Shown: positions 25,380 to 34,972 of the stretch, piece after piece | Layout of the letters: each line of letters begins with the position of its first letter | Position numbering within the stretch: the stretch's first letter is position 1 | Origin: Aquabacterium sp. | GTDB lineage: Bacteria; Pseudomonadota; Gammaproteobacteria; Burkholderiales; Burkholderiaceae_C | Assembly: GCF_029946005.1 (NCBI RefSeq) | Contig: NZ_JAQSDR010000037.1 | Span: 62,001-126,000, forward strand | Length of the DNA: 64,000 nt | Direction: 5' to 3' | Position numbers and translations under genes: made by a program | Notes under the pieces: model-generated | Database searches by the model: none | What the model was told of the DNA's origin: nothing | The model's input: the letters and a program-made list of their open reading frames with translations, nothing else

Positions 25380-27719
25380 ATGAACACGGCGGACAGCGAA
25401 CTGGACGACCCCGACAAAACGGTGGTGGCGCCAGCCTGCCCGCAGGACGACGACCAGACTCGCATCGATCCGCATTGGCCCAAGGGCACCAGCGTGCCCG
25501 TCGCGCAAGCGCCCGCCCCACCACGCCCCGCGCAGACCGGGAGCACCGCCCTGGCCTTGCCAGCAGGCTTTCGCCTGCACGAATACCGCATCGACCGCGT
25601 GCTGGGCCAAGGCGGCTTCGGCATCACCTACCTGGCCACCGACGTCAACCTGAACTCGCGCGTGGCCATCAAGGAGTACCTGCCCGAAGAGATCGCCTTC
25701 CGTGCCTCAGGCAAGACGGTGTCGGCCCATTCCACGCGCCACCGAGAGCGCTACCAGAACGGGCTGGACAGCTTCCTGATCGAGGGCCGCACGCTGGCCA
25801 CCTTCCGCCACCCCAACATCGTGCGCGTGGCCCGCTTTTTTGAAGCCCACCAGACCGCCTACATGGTGCTGGAATACGAGCGCGGCAGCCCGCTCAAGGC
25901 ATGGTGGCCCAAGCACGCCAACAAAGGCGAGAAGGCGCTGTCCCTCCTGCTACAACCCTTGCTGGACGGCCTGTCGGTGGTGCACGCGGCGGGTTTCCTG
26001 CACCGCGACATCAAGCCCGACAACATCCAGGTTCGGCGCGGGGATGGCTCACTGGTCCTGCTGGATTTCGGGTCGGCCCGGCAGGCGGTGGGTGCCTCCG
26101 ACCAGGCCGATATCGCAGTGACACCCGGCTACGCGCCCATCGAGCAATACGAGGACGGTCACCAGGGCGCCTGGACCGACATCTACGCTTTCGGGGCCAC
26201 GCTGTATTGGCTGGTCACGGGCAAGAAACCGCCCGATGCGCTGGACCGCCAGATGGCCCCGCAAGACCCGCTGGTGCCTGCCCTGCAAGCCGGTGAGGGT
26301 CGTTTCAGCCCGCAATTCCTGGGCGCCATTGATTGGGCACTGCAGATGGACCCGACGCAGCGGCCGCAGGACATCCAGTCCTGGCGCCGTGCCCTGTTCG
26401 CAGCCCACGCCTCCAGCATGGGCCTGCAAGAGGCCTTGCGCGCCGGTGATGCCGCGCATCACCTGGACCTGCCCGGCTGGGCCCTGATCAAGAAATCACC
26501 CCATCTTTTGAAAGCGCGCCTGGGTGTGTACCTGCGTGGGGCGACCTCGCCTTCGTCTTGGCCCCTGGCGCTCAAGATGACGCTGGCCATGGTGCTGACC
26601 GCGCTCATGCCGATGATGATCACGGCCTACTACAACCACCACGCCAGCCTGGCCACGGTGTCTGCCAGTGAACTGCAGAACCTGGAGCACCTGGCCCGAA
26701 GCACGGCCGGGCGCTTGTCGCAGTTGATCACCGACAGCCAGAACCAGGCGCGTGCCATGGGCAACGACGCCGACTTTGTCGAGTTCCTGGCCCAGCCGCT
26801 GGCGGCCCGCCAACCCGCCATCAAGGCCAAGGTGGACGCGCTGGTCCGCTCCAACCCCGACATCCACCTGATCATGGTGATGGACACGGCGGGCACGGCC
26901 GTGGTGTCCAGCGATGCCGCGGTCATGGGCAAGAACTTCAAGTTCCGCGAATACTTCAAGGCGGCCATGGCGGGGCGTCCACACGTCACCGGCATCGTGG
27001 TGGGCGCGGTGACGGGCACGGCGGGCATGTTCTTCGCCTACCCGGTGTTCGACGAAAGCCGCCAGGTGATCGGCGCGGTGGTGTTGCGCCTGAAAGCGAC
27101 CTCGGTGGTGTCCATCCTCAACGAGGCCCAGGAGGATTCGGTGCGCGAACCCTTCCTGGTCGATGGCGATGGCATCTTGCTGTACCACCCCAACGCGACT
27201 TTGCTCTACAGCAGCCTGGACACCCTGCCCGCCGCCAAGGCGGCCGAGATTCGCGCTGATCAGCGCTTTGCGCGCGACCACATTGACAGTCTGAACATGC
27301 CAGCCTTGGCCAAGGTGATGGTGGGTGCTCAGGACGTGGGCCACGTTGACTATCGCTCTACCGTGTCGAACAGCCAGGAGATCGCGGGCTACGCGCCCGT
27401 CAAGGGACACAACTGGGTGGTGGGCGTGGGCGAATCACAAGCACTGTTCGAAGCGCCACTCAAGCGCCTGTTCACGCAATTGCTGTGGAGTGTGGGCCTG
27501 GTGGGCTTGCTGTTCACGGCCTTGGCCTTGATGTTCGCCCGCACCATCGTGCAGCCCATCCGCGCCCTGACGCGCGCTGCCCATGCCTTGAAGAATGGCG
27601 ACTACGAGGCCGCCAACCTCACGGTCAAGACCCAGGACGAGATTGGCCACCTGGCGCGCACTTTCAATGTGCTGATCGACGTGCTGCGGCAGCGCGAACG
27701 CGAGCGCAAACACGATTGA
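25380..27719 (+). CDS. Membrane Ser/Thr kinase with C-terminal Cache sensor and HAMP domain
   Basis: The kinase domain is N-terminal (residues ~65-345) and fully equipped: VLGQGGFGITYLATD, the VAIKEYLPEE lysine, HRDIKPDNIQV (~207) and DFGSARQ (~229). A membrane segment at ~399-418 is followed by a periplasmic dCache-like sensor region of ~270 residues (HLIMVMDTAGTAVVSSDAAV, MGKNFKFREYFKAAMAG, GNSQ-like QEIAGYAPVKGHNWVVGVG). A second membrane segment at ~700-722 and a HAMP domain (~722-775) end the protein. Most sensor kinases carry the signal-input modules before the catalytic domain; here the order is reversed. The protein is divergent from the frameshifted CPBP gene and convergent with amiC. 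Ligand and target are unknown. Confidence 0.85.
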   Translation: MNTADSELDDPDKTVVAPACPQDDDQTRIDPHWPKGTSVPVAQAPAPPRPAQTGSTALALPAGFRLHEYRIDRVLGQGGFGITYLATDVNLNSRVAIKEYLPEEIAFRASGKTVSAHSTRHRERYQNGLDSFLIEGRTLATFRHPNIVRVARFFEAHQTAYMVLEYERGSPLKAWWPKHANKGEKALSLLLQPLLDGLSVVHAAGFLHRDIKPDNIQVRRGDGSLVLLDFGSARQAVGASDQADIAVTPGYAPIEQYEDGHQGAWTDIYAFGATLYWLVTGKKPPDALDRQMAPQDPLVPALQAGEGRFSPQFLGAIDWALQMDPTQRPQDIQSWRRALFAAHASSMGLQEALRAGDAAHHLDLPGWALIKKSPHLLKARLGVYLRGATSPSSWPLALKMTLAMVLTALMPMMITAYYNHHASLATVSASELQNLEHLARSTAGRLSQLITDSQNQARAMGNDADFVEFLAQPLAARQPAIKAKVDALVRSNPDIHLIMVMDTAGTAVVSSDAAVMGKNFKFREYFKAAMAGRPHVTGIVVGAVTGTAGMFFAYPVFDESRQVIGAVVLRLKATSVVSILNEAQEDSVREPFLVDGDGILLYHPNATLLYSSLDTLPAAKAAEIRADQRFARDHIDSLNMPALAKVMVGAQDVGHVDYRSTVSNSQEIAGYAPVKGHNWVVGVGESQALFEAPLKRLFTQLLWSVGLVGLLFTALALMFARTIVQPIRALTRAAHALKNGDYEAANLTVKTQDEIGHLARTFNVLIDVLRQRERERKHD

Positions 27720-27726
27720 AGCGCCC

Positions 27727-29208
27727 TCACAGAGCCCGGTTGCGCGCCATGGGCGGGTTCTTGGCGAAGTAGCGCTGAATGCCGGCCAGCAGGGCATCGG
27801 CCATCTTGGCCTGGTAGTCCTCGTCGCGCAGCTTGTTTTCTTCTTCCGGGTTGGAGATGAAGCCGGTTTCCACCAGCACCGAGGGGATGTCCGGCGCCTT
27901 CAACACGGCAAACCCTGCCTGCTCAACCTTGCCTTTGTGCAGCCGACCAATCTTGCCCAGGTTGCCCAGGAGGGCGCTGCCCAGCTTCAGGCTGTCCTTG
28001 ATCTGCGCGGTGGTGGACATGTCCAGCAGCGCGCGCATCACCGTGGCGTCCTTGGCCTTGATGTTGACCCCGCCGACCAGGTCGGACGAGTTCTCTTTCT
28101 TGGCCATCCAGCGCGCGGCGGCGCTCGATGCGCCGTTCTCGGACAAGGCGAACACCGAGGCGCCCCGGGCCTGCGGGTTCAAAAACGCATCGGCATGGAT
28201 CGACATGAACAGGTCGGCCTGCACGCGCCGGGCCTTGGTCACGCGCTCGTTCAAGGGCACGAAGTAGTCGGACTCGCGGGTGAGCATGGCCCGCATGCCG
28301 GGCTGGGCGTTGATGCGCGCACGCAGCAGCTTGGCGATCGACAGCACCACGTCTTTTTCATAGAGGCCACTGGGACCGACGGCACCGGGGTCTTCGCCGC
28401 CATGGCCCGCGTCCAGCGCGATGATGACCAGCCGCTGGGTGGATTGGCGAGCGTCTAGGCTGGCCAACTCGGGCGTGGATGCCTGGCGGTCGGCCTCGGC
28501 CAGGGCCTTGTCAGCGTTCTTGTCGGTGCCTTTGGACGGTGGTGTGGCGCGCGCCACCGCCTTGTCCGTGCTGCGTTGCCGCAAGTCGCCGATGAAGTCT
28601 CCCAGCGCGTCGTTGACGGCGTTGGCGGCCTGGTCAGACGCGCTGCTTTTGCCCAGGCCCGACAGGTTGATGGGCGCTGTGCTGTCCGGCGCTGAAGCAC
28701 CGGCCTGGCTGGCGGCCGCTGGTGCGCTGGCCGCGTTCTGCGTGGCGGCAGATTGCAGGGCCAGCCGCGGGTCGGCCTCCACCGCTGCGTACAAATCGAA
28801 CACCAGTCGGTGCTGGTAGGCGGCCACCGGCTGCAGGCTGAACACTTGTGGCTTGGCCGCTTGCTTGAGGTCGAACACCAAACGCACGATGTTGGGCTTG
28901 AACTGGCCGGCGCGCACCTTGGCGATGTAAGGGTCGTCGGCGCGCACCTTGCTGACCAGCTCGCGCAGCTGCATGTTCAGCTCCAGGCCTTCGATGTCCA
29001 CCACCAGGCGCATGGGGTTGACCACCAGGAAGTGCTTGGCTTGCAAGGGCGTGTCGGATTCCAGCGTGACGCGGGTGTAGTCGGAGGCGGGCCACACGCG
29101 CACGGCCATCAGCTGCGCGCCATGGGCCAGCTCCATCGGGCCGAGCAGCAACACCAGGGCGCCTTGCGCACCCCGTGTCAGCAGTTGACGTCGGTTCAGG
29201 TCATCCAT
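27727..29208 (-). CDS. amiC: N-acetylmuramoyl-L-alanine amidase AmiC
   Basis: The enzyme cleaves the amide bond between MurNAc and the peptide stem to separate daughter-cell septa. The N-terminus is a Tat signal (NRRQLLTRG then a hydrophobic run to about residue 31), as known for AmiC. An AMIN domain (residues ~35-130, MRLVVDIEGLELN) targets it to the septum. The zinc amidase domain (~250-480) has LDAGHGGEDPGAVG, YEKDVVLSIAKLL, SIHADAFLN and the catalytic-glutamate region VETGFISNPEEE. A ~110-residue Ala/Ser-rich linker separates the domains. The gene starts eight bases inside the end of tsaE. Confidence 0.93.
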   Translation of the reverse strand: MDDLNRRQLLTRGAQGALVLLLGPMELAHGAQLMAVRVWPASDYTRVTLESDTPLQAKHFLVVNPMRLVVDIEGLELNMQLRELVSKVRADDPYIAKVRAGQFKPNIVRLVFDLKQAAKPQVFSLQPVAAYQHRLVFDLYAAVEADPRLALQSAATQNAASAPAAASQAGASAPDSTAPINLSGLGKSSASDQAANAVNDALGDFIGDLRQRSTDKAVARATPPSKGTDKNADKALAEADRQASTPELASLDARQSTQRLVIIALDAGHGGEDPGAVGPSGLYEKDVVLSIAKLLRARINAQPGMRAMLTRESDYFVPLNERVTKARRVQADLFMSIHADAFLNPQARGASVFALSENGASSAAARWMAKKENSSDLVGGVNIKAKDATVMRALLDMSTTAQIKDSLKLGSALLGNLGKIGRLHKGKVEQAGFAVLKAPDIPSVLVETGFISNPEEENKLRDEDYQAKMADALLAGIQRYFAKNPPMARNRAL

Positions 29209-29746
29209 GGGGCACGCCCTCCTGAATCAATCGTGACAGCCACAGGGCGCCTTGCGCCGTGCCCGCTTCAACGCGCACCTGGCGCCGGTCTTCATCAACG
29301 GGTGTCAAATTCATCAGCAGATCGGCCTTGGGCAGCAGGCCAGCCGCCTTGTCGGGCCATTCCACCAGTTTCAGGCCCGCGCTGGCGAACAGGTCGCGAA
29401 AGCCAGCGTCTTCCCATTCCTGCGGGTCGTTGAAGCGGTAAAAATCAAAATGCCAGATGGCCATGCCGGGCGCTTCGTGCGGTTCCACCACCGCGTAGCT
29501 GGGGCTTTTGATGCGGCCTTCCACGCCCAGCGCGCGCAGCAGGTGGCGTGTGAAGGTGGTTTTGCCCGCGCCCAGGGTACCTCGCAACTCGATGATCGCG
29601 GACTCTCCGTTTTGCAGCGTCGGCTTCAAGATGTCTGCGCACTGACCGGCCATGGCGCTGCAAGCGTCTTCGTCAAGCCAGACAAAGTCGCCGCGCGTCG
29701 CCGATGGACTCGTGGGGTGGGGCGGGGGGCTTGTTAGGATCGTCAC
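29201..29746 (-). CDS. tsaE: tRNA threonylcarbamoyladenosine biosynthesis ATPase TsaE
   Basis: TsaE is the ATPase partner of TsaB-TsaD in making t6A37 of ANN-decoding tRNAs. The P-loop is GTLGAGKTTFTRHLLRALG (residues ~58-76), followed by VKSPSYAVVEPHEA-like IKSPSYAVVEPHE and WHFDFYRFNDPQEWEDAGFR, which carry the conserved residues of the family. VEWPDKAAGLLP is the C-terminal signature. The first possible start is a GTG at 29746, directly abutting the queG ATG; the first ~20 residues (proline-rich) are not conserved, so the true start may be further in. The tsaE-amiC order is common in beta- and gammaproteobacteria. Confidence 0.92.
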   Translation of the reverse strand: MTILTSPPPHPTSPSATRGDFVWLDEDACSAMAGQCADILKPTLQNGESAIIELRGTLGAGKTTFTRHLLRALGVEGRIKSPSYAVVEPHEAPGMAIWHFDFYRFNDPQEWEDAGFRDLFASAGLKLVEWPDKAAGLLPKADLLMNLTPVDEDRRQVRVEAGTAQGALWLSRLIQEGVPHG

Positions 29747-30922
29747 ATGCGTCAGGAACTGCGGCCAAGCTTGTCAGAAGGCACTTCATCATTGGGTTTG
29801 GACCTGGATGAGGTGCTGACACGCTTGCGGGGTTGGGCCTCGGAGTTGGGATTTTCGCAGATTGGGGTCGCGGACGTGGACTTGTCAAGTGCCGAGGCCG
29901 GTTTATTGGCCTGGTTGGCGCGTGGTTTCCACGGTGACATGCACTACATGGCCGCCCATGGCCTCAAAAGGGCCCGTCCTGCGGAGCTTGTGCCGGGCAC
30001 CGTGCGGGTGATCACGGCGCGCATGGACTACCTGCCGCAGACCACCCCCGAGGGTTGGCAGGCCATTGAATGGGCGCGCATGGGCCGCTCTTTGGACGCC
30101 ACCGTGTCGGTCTATGCCCGGGGCCGCGATTATCACAAGGTGCTGCGCGCCCGGCTGCAAAGCCTGTCCGACCAACTGGCCGCGCACCTGGGGCCCTTTG
30201 GCCACCGCGTGTTCACTGATTCGGCGCCGGTGATGGAGGTCGAGCTGGCCAGCCGAAGTGGGCTGGGCTGGCGGGGCAAGCACACGCTTCTCTTGTCGCG
30301 CGAGGCAGGCTCCACGTTTTTCCTGGGCGAGATCTACGTGGACCTGGCCTTGCCCTTGACGGCACCCGAGACCGCGCACTGCGGTTCCTGTCAATCCTGC
30401 ATGGACGTGTGCCCGACCCAGGCCATCGTGGGTGAACGCCAGGTGGATGCGCGCCGCTGCATCTCCTACCTGACCATCGAACACGGTGGTCCGATCCCGC
30501 TGGAGTTGCGCGCGCTGATGGGTAACCGCATCTACGGCTGCGACGACTGCCAGTTGATCTGCCCGTGGAACAAGTTTGCCCAGCGAGCCCAGGTGCCTGA
30601 TTTTGATGCGCGCGCAGTGTTCGATGCGCCCACCTTGTTGCAGCTGTGGGCTTGGGACGAGGCGACGTTTCTGCGCACGATGGAAGGCAGCCCCATCCGC
30701 CGCATCGGGTTTTCAAAATGGCAGCGCAACATCGCCGTGGCCTTGGGCAATGCACTGCGGGCCACGGGCGACGAGGCGGTTCGCGCGGCATTGCAGCAGT
30801 GGTTGTCCAAGCCTCCGACAGGGGTAGACGCCGAGTTGGTGGGCGAGCACGTGCAATGGGCCTTGCAGGTGCCCGCTTGCCCGGATCATTCGTTCACCAG
30901 CACCACCTTGCCGCGCACCTGA
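29747..30922 (+). CDS. queG: Epoxyqueuosine reductase QueG
   Basis: QueG reduces epoxyqueuosine to queuosine in tRNA, using cobalamin and two 4Fe-4S clusters. The cluster-binding cysteines are in CGSCQSCMDVCP (residues ~212-223) and CDDCQLICPWNKF (~265-277). Other family features are GFHGDMHYMAAH, RDYHKVLRARL, a VFTDSAPVMEVELA stretch with the proposed catalytic aspartate, and GLGWRGKHTLLLSREAGSTF. An AGGAT lies seven bases before the ATG at 29747, which supports that start. The gene is divergent from tsaE with no bases between the two possible start codons. Its 3' end overlaps the convergent oxidoreductase gene by 37 bases. Confidence 0.95.
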   Translation: MRQELRPSLSEGTSSLGLDLDEVLTRLRGWASELGFSQIGVADVDLSSAEAGLLAWLARGFHGDMHYMAAHGLKRARPAELVPGTVRVITARMDYLPQTTPEGWQAIEWARMGRSLDATVSVYARGRDYHKVLRARLQSLSDQLAAHLGPFGHRVFTDSAPVMEVELASRSGLGWRGKHTLLLSREAGSTFFLGEIYVDLALPLTAPETAHCGSCQSCMDVCPTQAIVGERQVDARRCISYLTIEHGGPIPLELRALMGNRIYGCDDCQLICPWNKFAQRAQVPDFDARAVFDAPTLLQLWAWDEATFLRTMEGSPIRRIGFSKWQRNIAVALGNALRATGDEAVRAALQQWLSKPPTGVDAELVGEHVQWALQVPACPDHSFTSTTLPRT

Positions 30923-31863
30923 CGCGCGCCCATGAGCGCAAACGCTTCCTTGAGTTTCGACATGGGCAGCTTGTGCTCGATCAAGGGCTTGATCTTGCCC
31001 TCCTTGTACCAGGCCGCCAGCTGCATCAGGCAAGCCGCGTTGTTCTGCGGTTCGCGCTTGGCGAACTCGCCCCAGAACACGCCCATGATCGAGGCGCCCT
31101 TCAGCAAGGCCAGGTTCAAGGGCAGGGCCGGGATCGTGCCGTTGGCAAAGCCGATGACCAGGTAGCGGCCGCGCCAGCCGATCGATCGGAAGGCGGCCTC
31201 GGTCAGGTCGCCGCCCACCGGGTCATAGACCACATCGGGGCCTTTGCCACCGGTCAGCGTCTTCAACTCGTCGCGCAAATTGCCGGTGCTGTAGTTGATG
31301 GTCTCGTCGGCGCCCAATTGCTTGCACAGCGCGCACTTTTCATCGCTTGATGCGGCGGCGATCACCTTGGCGCCTGCGGCCTTGGCGATCTGGATGGCCG
31401 CGGTCCCCACGCCCCCTGCGGCACCCAGCACCAGCACGGTTTCCCCAGCCTTCAAGGCGGCGCGGTCCATCAGTGCGTGGTACGAGGTGCCATAGGTGCA
31501 CAGGAACGCTGCCGCATCTTCAAATGAAAACGCGGGCGGCAGCGGCATCAGCATGGCGGCCGGTGCCACCGTGTGGGTGCCAAACCCGCCCGTGCCGGCA
31601 AAGCCTGCCACCGAGGTGCCCACCGCCAGGTGCTTGACGCCTTCTCCCACCGCTTCGACCACGCCCGCGAACTCGGCGCCGGGCACAAACGGTGGATTGG
31701 GCTTCATCTGGTACTTGCCCTGCACGATCAGCAGGTCGGGAAAGTTCAGGCTGGCGGCCTTGATGGCCACGCGCACTTCGCCCTTGCCAGGCTCAGGCGT
31801 CGGGGCTTCTTTCCAGGTCAGGGCATCGACGCCGGTGGGGTTGTCGCAAATCCAGGCTTGCAT
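30886..31863 (-). CDS. NADPH:quinone oxidoreductase (zinc-independent MDR superfamily)
   Basis: This 325-residue medium-chain dehydrogenase/reductase resembles the quinone oxidoreductase subgroup (Qor, CrtZ-like zeta-crystallin). The GroES-like N-terminal half contains SLNFPDLLIVQGKYQMKP and PGAEFAGVVEAVGEGV. The Rossmann half has the NADPH loop VLGAAGGVGTAAIQIAKAAG. The zinc-ligand cysteines of alcohol dehydrogenases are absent. The physiological substrate is not predictable. No operon partner is obvious: queG is convergent and the next minus-strand gene upstream begins 32 bases away. Confidence 0.88.
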   Translation of the reverse strand: MQAWICDNPTGVDALTWKEAPTPEPGKGEVRVAIKAASLNFPDLLIVQGKYQMKPNPPFVPGAEFAGVVEAVGEGVKHLAVGTSVAGFAGTGGFGTHTVAPAAMLMPLPPAFSFEDAAAFLCTYGTSYHALMDRAALKAGETVLVLGAAGGVGTAAIQIAKAAGAKVIAAASSDEKCALCKQLGADETINYSTGNLRDELKTLTGGKGPDVVYDPVGGDLTEAAFRSIGWRGRYLVIGFANGTIPALPLNLALLKGASIMGVFWGEFAKREPQNNAACLMQLAAWYKEGKIKPLIEHKLPMSKLKEAFALMGARQVRGKVVLVNE

Positions 31864-31894
31864 GGGTGGTGTCTCCTCGGTCTATGCCTTGTCG

Positions 31895-32809
31895 TCAAAC
31901 AGGCTGTTTGGTGAAGGTGTTGCATTGGTTGATCTCGCCGCTTTCAAAGCCCCGCTTGAACCAGCTCACGCGCTGTTGGCTGCTGCCATGGGTGAAGCTC
32001 TCCGGCACCACCTGGCCTTGTGATTTGCGCTGCAGCGTGTCGTCGCCAATCTGCGATGCGGCATTCAGCGCTTCTTCGATGTCGCCCGCCTCAATGATCT
32101 GGCGCGAGCGCTGAGCATGGTTGGCCCACACGCCCGCAAAGCAATCGGCTTGCAATTCAAGGCGCACGCTCATGGCGTTGTACTGGGCTGTGCTCAGGCG
32201 ACCGCGCGCCTCGTCCAGCTTGGCCGAGGTGCCCAACAGGTTCTGAACGTGGTGGCCCACCTCATGGGCGATGACGTAGGCTTGGGCAAAGTCGCCGGGC
32301 GCGCCCAGGCGCTCGCGCAGGGTGTCGTAAAAGGCCAGATCGACGTAGACCTTGTGGTCGGCCGGGCAGTAGAACGGGCCCATGGCCGATTCGCCCCGGC
32401 CGCAAGCGGTGGTGGTCGCGCCGCGAAAAATCTTCAGCTTCGGGTTCTCGTAGGTGCCGCCGGCTTGTTTGAAGATTTCGCCCCAAACGTCTTCGGTGTC
32501 GGCCAGCACCGTGGCCACAAACTGCACCTGCGGGTCCTGGCTTGGCCCTTGCGGCGTGGTCGGGGCCGTGGGGTCGCTCACTTGTGACGGGGGTGGGTTG
32601 GTCAGCGCGCCACTACCGCCACTCAGCATGCTGAGCACCGTCATGGGGTTGATGCCCAGAAAATAGCTCGCCACCAAGGCAATGGCCACGGTGCCCAAAC
32701 TCAAGCCGCCGCCGCCGATGGAGAAGCCCTGTCGGCCTCCACCACCATCCGAGGCCTCGTCTCGTGCGTCTTCGACGTTGTCGCTTTGGCGGTTGCCTTT
32801 CCAGCGCAT
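31895..32809 (-). CDS. Neutral zinc metallopeptidase (YpfJ family)
   Basis: This 304-residue protein has a cytoplasmic N-terminus rich in Asp, Glu and Gly, one membrane anchor (residues ~38-58, LGTVAIALVASYFLGINPM) and a periplasmic zinc-peptidase domain. The zincin motif is IAHEVGHHVQNLLGT (residue ~178-192). Additional family markers are YCPADHKVYVDLAFYDTL before the motif, and ELQADCFAGVWANH, which holds the third metal ligand. The family is widespread but its physiological substrate is not established. The gene starts 105 bases from the divergent nadB. Confidence 0.88.
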   Translation of the reverse strand: MRWKGNRQSDNVEDARDEASDGGGGRQGFSIGGGGLSLGTVAIALVASYFLGINPMTVLSMLSGGSGALTNPPPSQVSDPTAPTTPQGPSQDPQVQFVATVLADTEDVWGEIFKQAGGTYENPKLKIFRGATTTACGRGESAMGPFYCPADHKVYVDLAFYDTLRERLGAPGDFAQAYVIAHEVGHHVQNLLGTSAKLDEARGRLSTAQYNAMSVRLELQADCFAGVWANHAQRSRQIIEAGDIEEALNAASQIGDDTLQRKSQGQVVPESFTHGSSQQRVSWFKRGFESGEINQCNTFTKQPV

Positions 32810-32914
32810 GGTTTAACTCCGAAAGTGAGGCCGCCAAAAAGGGCGGTGCGTGGGAATGGTAGCAGTGACTAAAATGGGCGATTGACCGCCTTTGCGACCT
32901 CGTCGCCCATTTGC

Positions 32915-34552
32915 ATGCCAGACCAACTTTCGGCCTCACAACTCCCCGTCGTCATCATCGGCGCGGGCCTGGCCGGTCTCACCGTGGCGCTGCACCTGGC
33001 CGAGACGCAACCCGTCATCGTCCTGGCCAAGCGCCAGCTGGAAGAAGCCGCCACCGCCTGGGCGCAGGGCGGCATCGTCGGCGTGCTGGGCAACGATGAC
33101 AGCATCGGCTCCCACGTTCGGGATACCCAGGAGGCTGGCGCGGGTTTGGTCGATGAACACACGGCCGAGTTCATCGCCCGCCACAGTGCCCGCGCGGTGC
33201 AATGGCTGGTCGAACGCGGTGTGCCGTTTTCAGCCGACCCAGAAGGCCCCCTTGGCTTGCACCTGACCCGCGAAGGTGGCCACGCCGTGCGCCGCATCGC
33301 CCACGCGGCCGATGCCACCGGCAAAGCCATCCACGATGTCCTCCTGGAAGAGGTTAAGCGCCATCCCAACATCAGCATGCGCGAACGCTGGATGGCGGTG
33401 GACCTGATCACCGACCGGCACCTGCGCAAGGGCGGCGCCACCTCCGCCAACACGCAACGCTGCCACGGCATTTACGCGCTCGACATCGAAACCCAACGCG
33501 TTGAAACACTGGCGGCCTCGGCCGTTGTGCTGGCCACTGGCGGCGTGGGCAAGGTCTACCGCTACACCAGCAACCCCGACACCGCCACCGGAGACGGCAT
33601 CGCCATGGCCTGGCGGGCGGGCTGCCGGGTCGGCAACATGGAATTCATCCAGTTCCATCCGACTTGCCTGTACCACCCACAAGAGCGCAGCTTCCTGATC
33701 ACCGAGGCAATGCGCGGCGAGGGCGCCATCCTGCGCCTGCCCGATGGCACCCGCTTCATGCCTTCGCATGACGAGCGCGGCGAACTGGCCCCGCGCGACA
33801 TCGTCGCCCGCGCCATCGACTTCGAGATGAAAAAGCACGGCCTGGACCACGTCTGGCTTGACGCCACGCACTTGGGCGAGGCCTTCCTCAAAGAGCACTT
33901 TCCGACCATCCACGCGCGCTGCCTGACCTTGGGCATCGACATCGCCAAGCAGTTCATCCCGGTGGTGCCTGCTGCGCACTACACCTGTGGTGGCGTGGTC
34001 ACTGACCTGCAAGGTCGCACGGATTTACCGGGCCTGTATGCCGTGGGCGAGACCACTTACACCGGCCTGCATGGTGCCAATCGCCTGGCCAGCAATTCCT
34101 TGCTGGAGTGCGTGGTGCTGGGCCGCACTTGCGCGGACGACATCCAGGCTCAGCAGCCTCCAGAAGGTCCGGCTTTGCCCGGGTGGGACGAAAGCCAGGT
34201 GTCCGATGCCGATGAAGAGGTCGTGATCTCGCACAACTGGGACGAGCTGCGCCTGGTGATGTGGAACTACGTGGGCATCGTGCGCACCACGCGCCGCCTG
34301 GAGCGCGCGTTGCACCGCATCAAGCTGCTGCGCAGCGAGATCGACGACTATTACGCGGCCTTCCGTGTCAGCCGCGATTTGCTGGAGCTGCGCAACCTCG
34401 TTGACTGTGCCGAGCTGATCGTGCGATCGGCCCTGTCGCGCCAGGAAAGCCGCGGCCTGCATTACAGCCGCGACTACCCGCGCACCTTGCCAGTCAGTTT
34501 CCCCACCATCCTGAGCAAGAAGCCCAAGAAGCGCGACGCCTGGTTGCCGTGA
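32915..34552 (+). CDS. nadB: L-aspartate oxidase
   Basis: NadB oxidises L-aspartate to iminoaspartate with FAD, the first step of NAD synthesis; quinolinate synthase (nadA, 35.9 kb) uses its product. The FAD-binding start is [20 protein letters not shown]. Downstream are [15 protein letters not shown], the [13 protein letters not shown] stretch [12 protein letters not shown], and [40 protein letters not shown] is the C-terminal FAD contact. The ATG at 32915 is used; a TTG at 32882 would add eleven residues. At 545 residues the enzyme is full length. Confidence 0.96.
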   Translation: MPDQLSASQLPVVIIGAGLAGLTVALHLAETQPVIVLAKRQLEEAATAWAQGGIVGVLGNDDSIGSHVRDTQEAGAGLVDEHTAEFIARHSARAVQWLVERGVPFSADPEGPLGLHLTREGGHAVRRIAHAADATGKAIHDVLLEEVKRHPNISMRERWMAVDLITDRHLRKGGATSANTQRCHGIYALDIETQRVETLAASAVVLATGGVGKVYRYTSNPDTATGDGIAMAWRAGCRVGNMEFIQFHPTCLYHPQERSFLITEAMRGEGAILRLPDGTRFMPSHDERGELAPRDIVARAIDFEMKKHGLDHVWLDATHLGEAFLKEHFPTIHARCLTLGIDIAKQFIPVVPAAHYTCGGVVTDLQGRTDLPGLYAVGETTYTGLHGANRLASNSLLECVVLGRTCADDIQAQQPPEGPALPGWDESQVSDADEEVVISHNWDELRLVMWNYVGIVRTTRRLERALHRIKLLRSEIDDYYAAFRVSRDLLELRNLVDCAELIVRSALSRQESRGLHYSRDYPRTLPVSFPTILSKKPKKRDAWLP

Positions 34553-34570
34553 CTTTTCGGGTTTGAGCCT

Positions 34571-34855
34571 TCAGCGTCGCGCCCGCATCGCGAATCGCGC
34601 CTGCACGAACTCGCAGGCATAGCGCACAGCGTCGGCAATGGCGATCTCGTTGTCGGCCCGCTCTTTCTCGGTCAGGTAGAAAGCCAGGTCGACCTCGTGG
34701 CGGATGTAGCGCGTGGGCAAATGATTGAGCGCCACGCAGGCCACGTCCGGCAATTGCTCTTCGGTCAGCAGGGGGTATTGGTGGGCGATGTCCACCACGG
34801 CCTCGAAGACCTGGCGTTCAAAATAGTTGCGAAGCGATGAGAAATCGGCAGGCAT
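34571..34855 (-). CDS. ComFB-family small protein
   Basis: This 94-residue protein has the layout of the ComFB family (late-competence protein domain): YFERQVFEAVVDIAHQYPLL, then VACVALNHLPTRYIRHEVDL, where the LN-x-LP-x-RY core is the diagnostic part. ComFB-type domains have been linked to cyclic-dinucleotide signalling and to competence or motility in other bacteria, but no role is established for betaproteobacterial members. It lies between nadB (convergent, 18 bases) and nadC (117 bases upstream in the same direction). Confidence 0.7.
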   Translation of the reverse strand: MPADFSSLRNYFERQVFEAVVDIAHQYPLLTEEQLPDVACVALNHLPTRYIRHEVDLAFYLTEKERADNEIAIADAVRYACEFVQARFAMRARR

Positions 34856-34972
34856 GGGCGGCCTCGTGCTTGAAGATCCGCCCAGTTTGTCTCATGCGGC
34901 TGGTTTGAAAACGCCTTGGCGGCCCTCGCAAGCCCGGGCTTTGTGCACTATGCCCGCCGCCGGGCCCTCAGC

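Noticed and set aside
26496..27410. 304-codon frame antisense to the membrane kinase
   Set aside because: No recognisable domain, and the kinase/sensor frame is well supported.
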